DNA of 64,000 nucleotides from Variovorax paradoxus (GCF_902712855.1 NZ_LR743508.1:1178001-1242000), one strand, 5' to 3'; positions 34,003 to 42,460 are shown, numbered from the stretch's first letter. Notes: a model not told the origin generated them from the letters alone. Numbers and translations are program-made.

Positions 34003-34089
34003 CCGCGGAACCGGCTTTGCCGGGCCGCCGGTGCCGCCCCCGGCGAGGGGGAAGGAGCAGCGACACGCAGTGCGCGAAGCCTGGGGGAG
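34003..34089. repeat. Intergenic repeat, copy 2
   Basis: Tandem second copy of the unit at 33909, same orientation, with only a few differences. Confidence 0.8.
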
Positions 34090-34095
34090 GTTCAT

Positions 34096-34761
34096 CTACT
34101 CGGCTTCCAGCACATAGCCGAGTCCGCGCAAGGTGACGATGCGCACGCCCGTGCCGTCGAGCCGCTTGCGCAGGCGGTAGACGAACACCTCGACCGCCTC
34201 GGGATGCACGTCCTCGTCGTCAGGGAATACGCGATCGAGGATCTGCTGCTTCGACAGCGGCTCGCCGCTGCGCTGAACCAGCACGCGCAACACCGCCAGC
34301 TCGCGCGGCGAAAGCGCGAGCGCCTCGCCGTTGAGCGTGAAGTGGCGGCGTGCGCCGTCGTACACCAGCGGCCCGCACGCCAGCCGCGGATGCTCCACGC
34401 CGCGCGCGCGGCGCACCAGCGCATGCAGCCGCGCCTCGAGTTCGGCCAGCGCGAACGGCTTGGCCAGGAAGTCGTCGGCGCCCGCGTTGAGCGAAGCCAC
34501 GCGCTCGCCCAGCGAGTCGCGCGCCGTGAGGATCAGCGCCGGCAGCCGCTGGTCGCGTTCGCGCAGCCGCTGCAGCACCGTGTGGCCGTCCATGCCCGGC
34601 AGGCCCAGGTCGAGCACCAGCGCATCGTGGTCGCGCTGCTGCAGCGCCCGGTCGGCCAATCGCCCGTCGTCCACCCATTCGACCTGGATGCCCGCGTGCT
34701 CGAGCGCCTTGCAGAGCCACGTGCCCAGGGTATGTTCGTCTTCGGCCAGGAGGATGCGCAT
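34096..34761 (-). CDS. TctD-like OmpR-family response regulator
   Basis: A 221-residue regulator: receiver with LLAEDEHTLG, the phospho-accepting Asp51 in LVLDLGLPGMDG, and Lys in FLAKPFAL; then an OmpR-type winged helix (LSPRELAVLRVLVQRSGEPLSKQQILDRVF, VEVFVYRLRKRLDG, LRGLGYVLE). It belongs with the TctE-like kinase downstream. TctDE systems switch on uptake of citrate and related tricarboxylates; the two Bug receptors around it agree with that class of signal, but the actual ligand is not shown. Confidence 0.93.
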   Translation of the reverse strand: MRILLAEDEHTLGTWLCKALEHAGIQVEWVDDGRLADRALQQRDHDALVLDLGLPGMDGHTVLQRLRERDQRLPALILTARDSLGERVASLNAGADDFLAKPFALAELEARLHALVRRARGVEHPRLACGPLVYDGARRHFTLNGEALALSPRELAVLRVLVQRSGEPLSKQQILDRVFPDDEDVHPEAVEVFVYRLRKRLDGTGVRIVTLRGLGYVLEAE

Positions 34762-34800
34762 GGCGAATGCTAGAGCGGCTGGCCTTTTCGCGAAACACCA

Positions 34801-34882
34801 AGGAACCGGCTCCGCCGGGCCTTAGGTGTTGCCCCCTGCAAGGGGGTTGGCGAAGCGACACGAAGTGCGCGAAGCCTGGGGG
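34801..34882. repeat. Intergenic repeat, copy 3
   Basis: A more diverged copy: GGAACCGGCTCCGCCGGG, CCCCCTGCAAGGGGG, CGACACGAAGTGCGCGAAG and CCTGGGGG in the same order, between the regulator and the Bug receptor genes. Confidence 0.75.
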
Positions 34883-34891
34883 TGTGCCCAA

Positions 34892-35899
34892 TCAGTCCGG
34901 CTTGATGTTGGCCCGTGCAATCACCTTCTGCCAGCGCGTCTGCTCGGCAGCGATGAACTGCGCGAACTGCTCCGGCGTACCCCCGATGGCTTCGGCGGCG
35001 TCGCCCGTGAGCCGCTGCATCGACTCGGGCGACTTCACCGCCTTCATCGTCTCGGCGGAGAGCTTGGCCAATTGCGCCGGCGCGATGTTGGCGGGCGCGA
35101 GCATGCCGTACCACTGCGTCATCTCGAAGCCAGGGAAGCCCTGCTCGGCCACGGTCGGCACGTCGGGCAGCTGCGGCAGGCGCCTGGCCGAGCCGGTCGC
35201 GATGCAGCGCACCTTGCCTGCCTTGATGAACGGGATGATCGCGGCCGCGCCGATCGCAGAGGCGTCGAGCCGGCCCGAGAGCAGGTCGGTCACCATCGGG
35301 CCGGTGCCGCGGTAGGGCACGTGCAGCATGAACACGTCGGCCGTCATCTTCAGGTACTCGAAGGCCAGGTGGCCCGCGCTGCCGTTGCCGGCCGAGCCGT
35401 AGCTGAGCTTGCCCGGCTTCGACTTGGCGTAGGCGATGAACTCCTTCAGGTTCTTCGCCGGCACGTCGGGGTGCACCACGTAGAGGCTCGGCACCTTGGC
35501 CAGCAGGCTGACGGGCTTGAAGTCCTTGTTGGCGTCGTAGGGCAGCTTGGCGAAGATGTACGGGTTGACCGCCAGCGTGCCGATGTGGCCGAGGATCAGC
35601 GTGTGCTGGTCGGTGGCGCGCGCCACTTCGCTCATGGCGATGTTGCCGGCCGCGCCGGGCTTGTTGTCGACGAACACGCTCTGGCCGAGCGTGCGCGAGA
35701 GTTCGGCGGCCGTCGAGCGCGCGACGATCTCCGAACTGCCGCCCGGCGCGAACGGCACCACGAAGCGGACCGACTTGCTCGGCCAGGTGTCCTGCGCCGA
35801 GGCCTGCGAGGGCAGCATCCCGCCGAGGGCGAGGGCGCTGCCGGCCTGCAGCCAGTGGCGGCGGTTCAGGGGGAAGTCGTTCGGTAACAGGGCGGACAT
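34892..35899 (-). CDS. Bug/TctC-type solute receptor (2)
   Basis: A 335-residue periplasmic receptor with a twin-arginine-like signal (NRRHWLQAGSALALGGMLPS, cleavage near ASA-QD). It has the standard Bug signatures: WPSKSVRFVVPFAPGGSSEIVARS, VDNKPGAAGNIAMSEVARA, LGHIGTLAVNPYIF, YGSAGNGSAGHLAFEYLK, VPYRGTGPMVTDLLSG and VPTVAEQGFPGFEMTQWYG. The carboxylate-binding loops are therefore intact. It is the first gene of the leftward run that continues with the TctDE-like pair and a second Bug receptor. Confidence 0.93.
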   Translation of the reverse strand: MSALLPNDFPLNRRHWLQAGSALALGGMLPSQASAQDTWPSKSVRFVVPFAPGGSSEIVARSTAAELSRTLGQSVFVDNKPGAAGNIAMSEVARATDQHTLILGHIGTLAVNPYIFAKLPYDANKDFKPVSLLAKVPSLYVVHPDVPAKNLKEFIAYAKSKPGKLSYGSAGNGSAGHLAFEYLKMTADVFMLHVPYRGTGPMVTDLLSGRLDASAIGAAAIIPFIKAGKVRCIATGSARRLPQLPDVPTVAEQGFPGFEMTQWYGMLAPANIAPAQLAKLSAETMKAVKSPESMQRLTGDAAEAIGGTPEQFAQFIAAEQTRWQKVIARANIKPD

Positions 35900-35972
35900 G
35901 GGCTTGTTGTCTCCAGCGCTTGTGTTTGAAAGCCCGCATCGTGCCCGGGAGATGCTGTCGGAATGCTGTCAG

Positions 35973-36620
35973 TCAGTCGCGGGTGGTCCAGTAGTCGCGG
36001 CCGAATTCGCGGGCCAGCCGGGCGATGAGCCCCTCGGTGCGCGCGAGTACGCCGGCAGCCTGCGACCTCACGGGTTCGTGTGCAAAGCGCAGGTTGTGGT
36101 GTGTTTCGCCCGAGTCCGGGTCGCTTTCGTGCATGTAGAGCGTGCCGTCGTGCAGGTGCAGTTCGAACGCCCAGCCCTGTTCGTAGTAGGAGAAGACTTC
36201 GCCCGCCTTTCGGGTGTCGAGCGCCTCGATGAAGAGCCGACCCTCGATGAAGTGGTCGTGCCACGGAAAACTCAGCACGAGCCCTCCCGGCGCATGCACC
36301 ACCGGCCGGTTCCAGAAATATGCGCCGCGGCGCGGGTCCCTGCCGTGGAGGGCCGCCTTGTCGAGCACGTCGCGGTAGTGCCTGCACAGTTGGTCTTCCC
36401 TGCCGATGGCGTCGGCGGACAGCACGAAGTGCCGCTCCACGAGCGCAATGGCGGGCTGCACCAGCGGATCGCGCAGGGCCTCCCACTGTGCAGCCGAGAA
36501 GTCGTTCTCCGGGCCGTAATAGAAGGTCGGCGAAATCGCGAAGCCGATGTCCACCTGCACGCCGTCCACCGGCCTGGATTGGCGGGTCCAATCGGGAAGA
36601 AGGGGCGCGGGAATGGCCAT
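35973..36620 (-). CDS. Conserved-type protein of unknown function, coupled to IclR regulator
   Basis: A 215-residue soluble protein with many aromatic residues and His (FAISPTFYYGPENDF, FSFPWHDHFIEGRLFIEAL-like segment, YYEQGWAFELHLHDGTLYMHESDP). It has no signal peptide, Cys cluster or Walker motif, and I do not recognise the family. Its ATG lies one base after the IclR stop, so the two are cotranscribed and probably coupled. The context suggests a link to the aromatic or shikimate catabolism genes transcribed in the opposite direction. Confidence 0.72.
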   Translation of the reverse strand: MAIPAPLLPDWTRQSRPVDGVQVDIGFAISPTFYYGPENDFSAAQWEALRDPLVQPAIALVERHFVLSADAIGREDQLCRHYRDVLDKAALHGRDPRRGAYFWNRPVVHAPGGLVLSFPWHDHFIEGRLFIEALDTRKAGEVFSYYEQGWAFELHLHDGTLYMHESDPDSGETHHNLRFAHEPVRSQAAGVLARTEGLIARLAREFGRDYWTTRD

Positions 36621-36621
36621 G

Positions 36622-37440
36622 TCAGATCAGGTTGCGCATGGCCTGCGCGGTTTCGCGCAGCACCGGCAGCACGCGCGCCACCGCATCTTCGGAACTCTCG
36701 TGGCCCATCGGCATGGTGATGTTCAGCGCGCCCACCAGCGTGCCGTGGCGATCGCGCAGCGGCACCGCGATGCCGCGCGAGTTCAGGTCGAGCTGCTGTT
36801 CCGACAGCGCCCAGCCCTGCGCACGGATGCGCGCCAGTTCGAGCTTCATGCGTTCCATGCTCGCGATGGTGTGCGACGTAAACACGGTCAGCTGGCGCGT
36901 GGCGAGCCACTCGCCGAGCTCGGCGTCGCTGCGCAGCGCGAGCATCAGCATCCCCGACGCAGTGACCTGCGCCGGTACGCGCGCGCCCAGCACGTAGCCG
37001 GTGCTCATGCTGCGATTGGGGCCGTTGCGTGCGATGTAGACGACCTCGTCGCCGTCCATCACGCTGAGGTAGGCGATCTCGTTCGTGCCGGCCGCCACCC
37101 GCTGCAGGAAGGGCTGCACCACGCGCGGCAGCCGCGCCGATTCCAGGTACGACCGGCCCAGCCGCAGCACGCGCGGCGTGAGCCAGAACAGCTTGCCGTC
37201 GCTCGCCACGTAGCCCATGTGCTGCAGGGTGAGCAGGTAGCGCCGCGCGGCGGTGCGGGTCATGTTCGTGCGCTGGCCTGCCTGGCTGGCGGTCAGGCGC
37301 GGATTGGCGTCGTCGAAGGCCTCGATGATGCTCACGCCACGCTCGAGGCCGGCGATCCAGTCGCGCTTGTCCAGGCCCGGCGGCGGCGCGGCGTCGTCCC
37401 TCTGGCTGTCGCGGAGGTGGTCCTTTGGCGTGGTGCTCAT
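36622..37440 (-). CDS. IclR-family regulator of the PcaR/PobR type
   Basis: A 272-residue regulator with an N-terminal winged helix (residues 28-90, LERGVSIIEAFDDANPRLTASQAGQRTNMTRTAARRYLLTL) and an IclR effector domain (LQRVAAGTNEIAYLSVMDGDEVVYIARN, LGARVPAQVTASGMLMLA, RIRAQGWALSEQQLDLNSRGIAVPLRD, GALNITMP). The PcaR/PobR/PcaU subgroup activates protocatechuate genes in response to beta-ketoadipate or protocatechuate. It is divergent from the AroE-like/pca operon, with a large palindrome in between, so it most likely regulates that operon and itself. Confidence 0.9.
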   Translation of the reverse strand: MSTTPKDHLRDSQRDDAAPPPGLDKRDWIAGLERGVSIIEAFDDANPRLTASQAGQRTNMTRTAARRYLLTLQHMGYVASDGKLFWLTPRVLRLGRSYLESARLPRVVQPFLQRVAAGTNEIAYLSVMDGDEVVYIARNGPNRSMSTGYVLGARVPAQVTASGMLMLALRSDAELGEWLATRQLTVFTSHTIASMERMKLELARIRAQGWALSEQQLDLNSRGIAVPLRDRHGTLVGALNITMPMGHESSEDAVARVLPVLRETAQAMRNLI

Positions 37441-37506
37441 GGCCGGAAGTGTGCCTGCGGCGCGGGCGCCGCTGCATGCCGGTGGCATCCCGGAAAACCC
37501 TTGGAT

Positions 37507-37544
37507 CGTGCGATTGTCGAAATCATATGTTCGATAATCGCACG
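37507..37544. promoter_or_regulatory. Large palindrome, likely IclR operator
   Basis: CGTGCGATTGTCGAA and TTCGATAATCGCACG form 15-base arms with one mismatch around an eight-base A+T-rich spacer. It sits 66 bases before the regulator start and 95 bases before the first dehydrogenase gene. Size, placement and symmetry suit an IclR dimer-of-dimers site controlling both directions. Confidence 0.75.
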
Positions 37545-37639
37545 CTTGTTCGGCCTTAGCGCTGCAAGGACGACGCGAAGCGACTATAAAGCTCGGCATC
37601 CGGCCTCGAAAAGAGCGATTGACGAACGGAAACACGCAC

Positions 37640-38563
37640 ATGAGCCATTCCATCCGCGGCAGCACCCAGGCGTACCTGATTCCGGGCGACCCGGTCCGCA
37701 ACGTGCGCCTGCCGCGCATGTTCAACGCGGCTTTCGAGCGTTTCGACATCGACGCGGTGCTGCTGCCGATGCAGGTGCCGGTGCGCGACTTCGCGGTGTT
37801 CTTCAAGTCGGCCTTTCTTGCGCGCAACCTGCGCGGCATGGTGATCGCGCCGCCGCACAAGCCGCTGGTGGTCGACCTGCTCGACGGCTGCGGGCTGTTC
37901 GGCCGCGTGGCCGGCTCCGTCAACGTGGTGCGCCGCACCGAAGGCGGCCAGCTCGAGGGCGACCTGTTCGACGGCGAAGGCCTCATCGGTGCGCTCGACC
38001 ACTGCAACATTCCCTTCCGCGGCAAGCGCGTGCTGATCCTCGGCGCGGGCGTGAGCGCCGCGGCCATCGGCGTGGCGCTCGCCGAGGGCGGCACGGTGAA
38101 CGGCGCGGAGCACATCGCGTTCCACGACACCGCGGCCGGCAAGGCGGCCGGCGTCGCCGCCAAGCTGGACGCCTTCTTCGACGCCACGGTGGTCGCGGTG
38201 GAAAGCAACGCGCCCGAGGGCTACGACCTCGTCATCAACGCCACGCCGCTGGGCCTGGTCGAGGGCGACGCGCTGCCGGTCGACGTGACCCGCATGGACA
38301 GCCACGCGGCGCTGTTCGACATCCTGCTGCGCAACCAGCCCACGCCGCTGGTGCAGGCAGCCCGCGCGCGCGGCCTCAATGCGCAGGCGGGCTTCGAGAT
38401 GCTCATCCAGCAGATGCCGCACTACTTCCGCTACTTCGGCCACCTCGACGCAGCCGAGGCCATGCAGGCCGACGCCGGCTTCCTGCGCGAGATCATCTAT
38501 CCCCCGGCGATGCAGGCCGAAATCGCGCAGCCCCTGCGCTACCACTCGCCGAGCGTGGCGTAG
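37640..38563 (+). CDS. Shikimate/quinate dehydrogenase-like protein (AroE family, paralogue 1)
   Basis: A 307-residue AroE-family oxidoreductase that should interconvert dehydroshikimate or dehydroquinate with shikimate or quinate. The N-terminal substrate domain has VIAPPHK with the catalytic Lys and GDLFDGEG with the catalytic Asp; the Rossmann motif is LILGAGVSAAAIG, which lacks the usual GxGGxG third Gly. VINATPLGL is conserved. The C-terminus is longer than in AroE (MPHYFRYFGHLDAAEAMQAD ...). A catabolic role is inferred from the pca neighbours. The ATG fits the palindromic promoter region; a TTG seven codons earlier is possible. Confidence 0.83.
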   Translation: MSHSIRGSTQAYLIPGDPVRNVRLPRMFNAAFERFDIDAVLLPMQVPVRDFAVFFKSAFLARNLRGMVIAPPHKPLVVDLLDGCGLFGRVAGSVNVVRRTEGGQLEGDLFDGEGLIGALDHCNIPFRGKRVLILGAGVSAAAIGVALAEGGTVNGAEHIAFHDTAAGKAAGVAAKLDAFFDATVVAVESNAPEGYDLVINATPLGLVEGDALPVDVTRMDSHAALFDILLRNQPTPLVQAARARGLNAQAGFEMLIQQMPHYFRYFGHLDAAEAMQADAGFLREIIYPPAMQAEIAQPLRYHSPSVA

Positions 38564-38569
38564 ATGGCT

Positions 38570-38657
38570 CACCCCCAGGCTTCGCGCGCTTCGCGTCGCA
38601 ACGCCAACCCCCTGGCAGGGGCCAATGCCTGCGGCCCGGCAAGGCCGGTTCCGCGGC
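38570..38657. repeat. Intergenic repeat, copy 4 (inverted)
   Basis: The same repeat in opposite orientation (CCCCCAGGCTTCGCGC, then TTCGCGTCGC, CCCCCTGGCAGGGG, and GGCCCGGCAAGGCCGGTTCC) between the two AroE-like genes. The two genes are thus 142 bases apart although they belong to one cluster. Confidence 0.75.
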
Positions 38658-38705
38658 ATGGAAGAAAACCTTCGTCGACCTTTGATTGCACAGAGTGATT
38701 CCCCA

Positions 38706-39539
38706 ATGATTTCCGGCAAGACCACCCTCATCGCCCACCTGGGTTTCCCCACCGAGGCCTTCAAGGCCCCGATGATCTACAACCCCTGGTTCGACAAGCA
38801 GGGCATCGACGCCGTGGTCGTGCCCATGGGTGTGAAGCCCGAGGACTACGCGGCCTCGCTGCCGCAGATCTTCAGGTTCAGCAACCTGCGCGGCGCGCTC
38901 GTGACCATGCCGCACAAGGTCACGACCATGTCGCTGGTCGACGAGGTGACGCCCACTGCGCGCGTGGCCGGCGCCTGCAACGCCATCCTCAAGCGCCCCG
39001 ACGGCACGCTGCTGGGCGATCAGTTTGACGGCGCGGGCTTCGTGCGCGGCGTGGAGCGCAAGGGGCGCCTGTTCAAGGGCACGCGCGTGCTGGTGTCGGG
39101 CACGGGCGGCGTGGGCTCGGCCATCGCGGCGTCGATCGCGGCCGCCGGCGCGGCCGAGCTGATGCTGTTCGACATGAGCGAGGCCTCGGCCAATGCACTC
39201 GCGGCGCGGCTGCGCGAGAACTATCCGCAGATGAAGGTGGCCACCGGCTCGAAGGACCCGGCCGGCTACGACGTGGTGGTCAATGCCACGCCGCTCGGCA
39301 TGAAGGACGGCGACCCGCTGCCCTTCGACGTCGATCGCATCGACCCTTCCACCTTCGTCGGCGAGGTCGTGATGAAGACCGAGTTCACGCCGCTGCTGCA
39401 GGCCGCAAAGGCCAAGGGCTGCGCCGTGCAGGTCGGCACCGACATGCTGTTCGAGATGATCCCGGCGTACCTCGAGTTCTTCGGCTTCGGCACGGCGTCG
39501 CCCGACGAGCTGCGCGCCGTCGCGCAGCTCAAGTACTGA
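38706..39539 (+). CDS. Shikimate/quinate dehydrogenase-like protein (AroE family, paralogue 2)
   Basis: A 277-residue AroE-family protein with GFPTEAFKAPMIYN, the catalytic Lys in VTMPHK and Asp in GDQFDGAGFVRG, a better Rossmann motif GTGGVGSAIAASIAAAGA and VVNATPLGMKDGDPLPFD. It is nearer to canonical AroE than paralogue 1 but shares with it the SFxVG-less start and the FDG instead of NTD motif. The two probably oxidise different substrates, such as quinate and shikimate. It begins the compact run 38706-43221, with 16 bases to pcaB. Confidence 0.85.
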   Translation: MISGKTTLIAHLGFPTEAFKAPMIYNPWFDKQGIDAVVVPMGVKPEDYAASLPQIFRFSNLRGALVTMPHKVTTMSLVDEVTPTARVAGACNAILKRPDGTLLGDQFDGAGFVRGVERKGRLFKGTRVLVSGTGGVGSAIAASIAAAGAAELMLFDMSEASANALAARLRENYPQMKVATGSKDPAGYDVVVNATPLGMKDGDPLPFDVDRIDPSTFVGEVVMKTEFTPLLQAAKAKGCAVQVGTDMLFEMIPAYLEFFGFGTASPDELRAVAQLKY

Positions 39540-39555
39540 AAGGCAGGGCCACCGC

Positions 39556-40779
39556 ATGAGCATTTTCGAAGGCTTTCTTTCCACCTCCGAGACGCTGGGC
39601 GCCTTCAGCGACCGCGCCTTCGTCGACGCCATGCTGCGCTTCGAGGCGGCGCTGGCGCGCGCGCAGGCCGCCGAAGGGCTGATTCCCGAGAGCGCGGCGC
39701 ACTCGATCGTGAGCAGCTGCAAGGTCGAGCTGTTCGACGTGGCCAAGATCGTGCGCGAGAGCGGCCGTGCCGGCAGCGTCGCCATTCCGCTGGTGAAGGC
39801 GCTGCGCGAAGCGGTGGGGCTGTTCAACGCGGACGCCGCGCCGTTCGTGCACTTCGGCAGCACCAGCCAGGACGTGATCGACAGTGCGATGGCGCTGGTC
39901 ACGCGCGAAGCGGTGGCACTGGTCGAGGCCGACCTGGCCCGCGCCGCCGACGCGCTGCTGCGCCTTGCCGTGACCCATGCCGAAACGCCGATGCTCGCGC
40001 GCACGCTGATGCAGCCGGCCTCGGTCACCAGCTTCGGCTTCAAGTGCGTCGGCTGGGCCGCGCCGCTGGTGCGCAGCCGCATCCGGCTGCGCGAGGCCGC
40101 AAAGCACGCGCTGCAGCTGCAGCTGGGCGGTGCCGTGGGCACGCTGGCGCAGATGAAGGGCCAGGGCCCGGCGGTGCGCAAGCGCATGGCCAGGGAACTG
40201 GGCCTGGGCGACCCCGGCGCCACCTGGCACACCCAGCGCGACGAATGGGTGGCGCTGGGGTGCGAACTCGGCCTGATGACCGGCAGCCTCGGCAAGGTCG
40301 CGGTCGACATCGCGCTGCTGGGCCAGTACGAGGTGGCCGAGGTCACCGAGCCCAGCGAGCCCGGGCGCGGCGGCTCGTCGGCCATGCCGCACAAGCGCAA
40401 CCCGGTGGCCTCGATGGTCGCCATTGCCGCGGCGCACCGCGCGCCGCAGCGCGTGGCCGCCTTGCTGGGCGCCATGCCGCAACAGCACGAACGCGCTCTC
40501 GGCGCGTGGCAGGCCGAGCTGGGCGAATGGCCGCAGCTGCTGATGTCGGCGCACGGCAGCGTGCGCGCCATGGCGGGCGCGCTGCCCGGCCTGCAGGTGG
40601 ACGCCGCGCGCATGCGCGCCAACATCGACCGGCTGCGTGCCGAACTCCCGCGCGACGCGGCCGACGAATGGTTCGACCCCGCGCTCGCTCACAACGCCGG
40701 CCAGGCCGCGCTCGCCGAAGTGAAGGCGCTGCAGGTCCGGCTGGCCCAACACGAAGAACACAAGGAACCTCCGAAATGA
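39556..40779 (+). CDS. pcaB: 3-carboxy-cis,cis-muconate cycloisomerase
   Basis: A 407-residue member of the fumarase/aspartase superfamily. PcaB lactonises beta-carboxymuconate to gamma-carboxymuconolactone in the beta-ketoadipate pathway. Marks are FVHFGSTSQDVIDSAMAL, MLARTLMQPASVTSFG, and the superfamily signature GRGGSSAMPHKRNPVAS. The next gene is pcaC (ATGA overlap) and pcaD follows, which distinguishes it from adenylosuccinate lyase or other relatives. Length is near that of betaproteobacterial PcaB. Confidence 0.92.
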   Translation: MSIFEGFLSTSETLGAFSDRAFVDAMLRFEAALARAQAAEGLIPESAAHSIVSSCKVELFDVAKIVRESGRAGSVAIPLVKALREAVGLFNADAAPFVHFGSTSQDVIDSAMALVTREAVALVEADLARAADALLRLAVTHAETPMLARTLMQPASVTSFGFKCVGWAAPLVRSRIRLREAAKHALQLQLGGAVGTLAQMKGQGPAVRKRMARELGLGDPGATWHTQRDEWVALGCELGLMTGSLGKVAVDIALLGQYEVAEVTEPSEPGRGGSSAMPHKRNPVASMVAIAAAHRAPQRVAALLGAMPQQHERALGAWQAELGEWPQLLMSAHGSVRAMAGALPGLQVDAARMRANIDRLRAELPRDAADEWFDPALAHNAGQAALAEVKALQVRLAQHEEHKEPPK

Positions 40780-41234
40780 CCGCCCCCGAATTTCCCGCAA
40801 CGCCCGAAGTGCCGGCCGAAGGCTACGAATCCGGCCTCGTCAACCGCCGCCGCGTGCTCGGCGACGCGTGGGTCGACAAGTCGCTCGCCAACCGCAACGG
40901 GTTCAATGCCGAGTTCCAGGAACTCATCACGCGCCACGCCTGGAACGACATCTGGGGCCGACCCGCGCTGGGCGACAAGACGCGCCGCTACATGGTGCTG
41001 TCGATGATGCTGGGCATCCATGCGTACGAGGAATTCGCGATGCACGTGCGCGCCGCGCTCGACGGTCCGCCCGAGTCGCGCCTGACGCCCGAGGACATCA
41101 AGGAAGTGATCATGATGGCCGCCATCTACTGCGGCGTGCCGGTGGCCAACCATGCCTTCGGCATCGCCACCGGCATCCTGCGCGAGAAGGGCCTGCTGGC
41201 GGCGGCGCCGGCCCCCCAGCCCGCCTCCAGGTGA
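40776..41234 (+). CDS. pcaC: 4-carboxymuconolactone decarboxylase
   Basis: A 152-residue CMD-family enzyme that decarboxylates gamma-carboxymuconolactone to beta-ketoadipate enol-lactone. The N-terminal part YESGLVNRRRVLGDAWVDKS and the core WGRPALGDKTRRYMVLSMM with the C-terminal IKEVIMMAAIYCGVPVANHAF are typical of stand-alone PcaC. It overlaps pcaB by four bases and the MFS gene by four, so translation is coupled. Confidence 0.94.
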   Translation: MTAPEFPATPEVPAEGYESGLVNRRRVLGDAWVDKSLANRNGFNAEFQELITRHAWNDIWGRPALGDKTRRYMVLSMMLGIHAYEEFAMHVRAALDGPPESRLTPEDIKEVIMMAAIYCGVPVANHAFGIATGILREKGLLAAAPAPQPASR

Positions 41235-42460
41235 GCGCGCCGGACGCCCCGCGCAAGGGCCGGTTCGACCTCAGCTTCACGCTGCTGTTGCCGCTGCTGC
41301 TCGCGGCGCAGCCGGTGGCCACCGACAGCTATCTTCCCGCGCTCCCCGCCATTGCGAAGGAGCTGGGTTCGGCCAGCACCAGCCTCACGCTGTTCGTGCT
41401 GGCCTTCGGCTTTGCGCAGCTGCTGTGCGGCCCGCTGGCCGATCGCTTCGGCCGCCGGCCGGTGCTGCTCGCGGGGCTCGGCTGCTACATCGTCGCTGCG
41501 CTGGGCGGCGCACTGGCGGGCAGCGTTGCCCTGCTGGCGGGCTGGCGCACGCTGCAGGGCTTCTCGATGGCCGCCATCCTCGTGTGCTCGCGAGCGGCCG
41601 TGCGCGACCTGTACCCCGCGCACGAAGGCCCGCACGTGATGGCGCGCGGCCTCACCGGCCTGGGTGTGGTGGGGCTGCTGGCGCCGCTGCTCGGCGCATG
41701 GCTGGTGCAGGGCGCGGGCTGGCGCTGGGTGATGGTGGCGATGGCGCTCTATGCCTCGGTGCTGTTCGCGATGTGCTGGCATGCGTTCGGCGAGACGCGC
41801 AGGCCGGTCGCGCCGGGCAGCGGCGAGTCGTCCGCGCCGCGCGGCAGCACGCGCGCCGTGTTCGCGAGCCGTTCGTTTCGCGCGTGGGCCTCGGTGGCCG
41901 CCACCACGTACGGCGGGCTGTTCTGCTTCCTGCTGCTGTCGCCGATGGTCTACATCGGCTACCTCGGCTGGTCGCCCGCGTGGTACGGGTGGATCCCTGC
42001 GGGCGGCTCGCTGGTCTACATCTTCAGCACCACCATGTGCCGCACCCTGCTGCGGCGCTATGGCCCGGTGCGCACCGTGCGGCTGGGCGCATCGCTGAGC
42101 CTCGCGGGGCCGGTGATCCAGGCGCTGGGCTGCCTGCTGCTGCCGCCGAGCGCGGTGCCGCTGCTCGTGGGCCACGCGGTGTACTGCCTGGGCCACGGCA
42201 TCCACCAGCCCTGCGGCCAGGCCGGCGCGGTGGGCGACCTGCCGCACCTGGCGGGCCGGGCCGTGTCGTGGTCGGGCTTCGGCATGATGATGGTCGCGTT
42301 CTGCGTGGGCCAGCTGGCCGCGCGCTTCGTCGACAACGATTACTCCAACGGCGCCTGGCCGATGGTCGTGCCCATGCTGTGCGCCGGCTGCGTGCTGATG
42401 GCCATCGCGTTCTTCTGGCTGCCGCGCCTGCAACACCCAACCAAGGAAACCACACCATGA
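41231..42460 (+). CDS. MFS transporter, Bcr/CflA family
   Basis: A 409-residue 12-helix transporter of the Bcr/CflA drug:proton antiporter group, with TDSYLPALPAIAKELG, the loop 2-3 motif GPLADRFGRRP and the family-typical CSRAAVRDLY. It starts with a GTG that overlaps the pcaC stop and ends overlapping pcaD, so it is embedded in the pca operon. It may move protocatechuate, an intermediate or an aromatic acid; family membership alone would suggest export. The GTG start is the only one giving the whole first helix. Confidence 0.87.
   Translation: MSAPDAPRKGRFDLSFTLLLPLLLAAQPVATDSYLPALPAIAKELGSASTSLTLFVLAFGFAQLLCGPLADRFGRRPVLLAGLGCYIVAALGGALAGSVALLAGWRTLQGFSMAAILVCSRAAVRDLYPAHEGPHVMARGLTGLGVVGLLAPLLGAWLVQGAGWRWVMVAMALYASVLFAMCWHAFGETRRPVAPGSGESSAPRGSTRAVFASRSFRAWASVAATTYGGLFCFLLLSPMVYIGYLGWSPAWYGWIPAGGSLVYIFSTTMCRTLLRRYGPVRTVRLGASLSLAGPVIQALGCLLLPPSAVPLLVGHAVYCLGHGIHQPCGQAGAVGDLPHLAGRAVSWSGFGMMMVAFCVGQLAARFVDNDYSNGAWPMVVPMLCAGCVLMAIAFFWLPRLQHPTKETTP

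Noticed and set aside
33779..34066. N-terminal extension of the TctE-like kinase with two copies of an SLLLPPRRGRH-type motif
   Set aside because: The repeats in the protein are a translation of the tandem intergenic DNA repeats; the real kinase begins with its first membrane helix.
41126..42436. Minus-strand frame opposite the Bcr/CflA transporter
   Set aside because: Composition is Arg/His/Gln-rich with no membrane or enzyme motif; the plus strand has overlapping start and stop codons with pcaC and pcaD, which fixes the coding strand.
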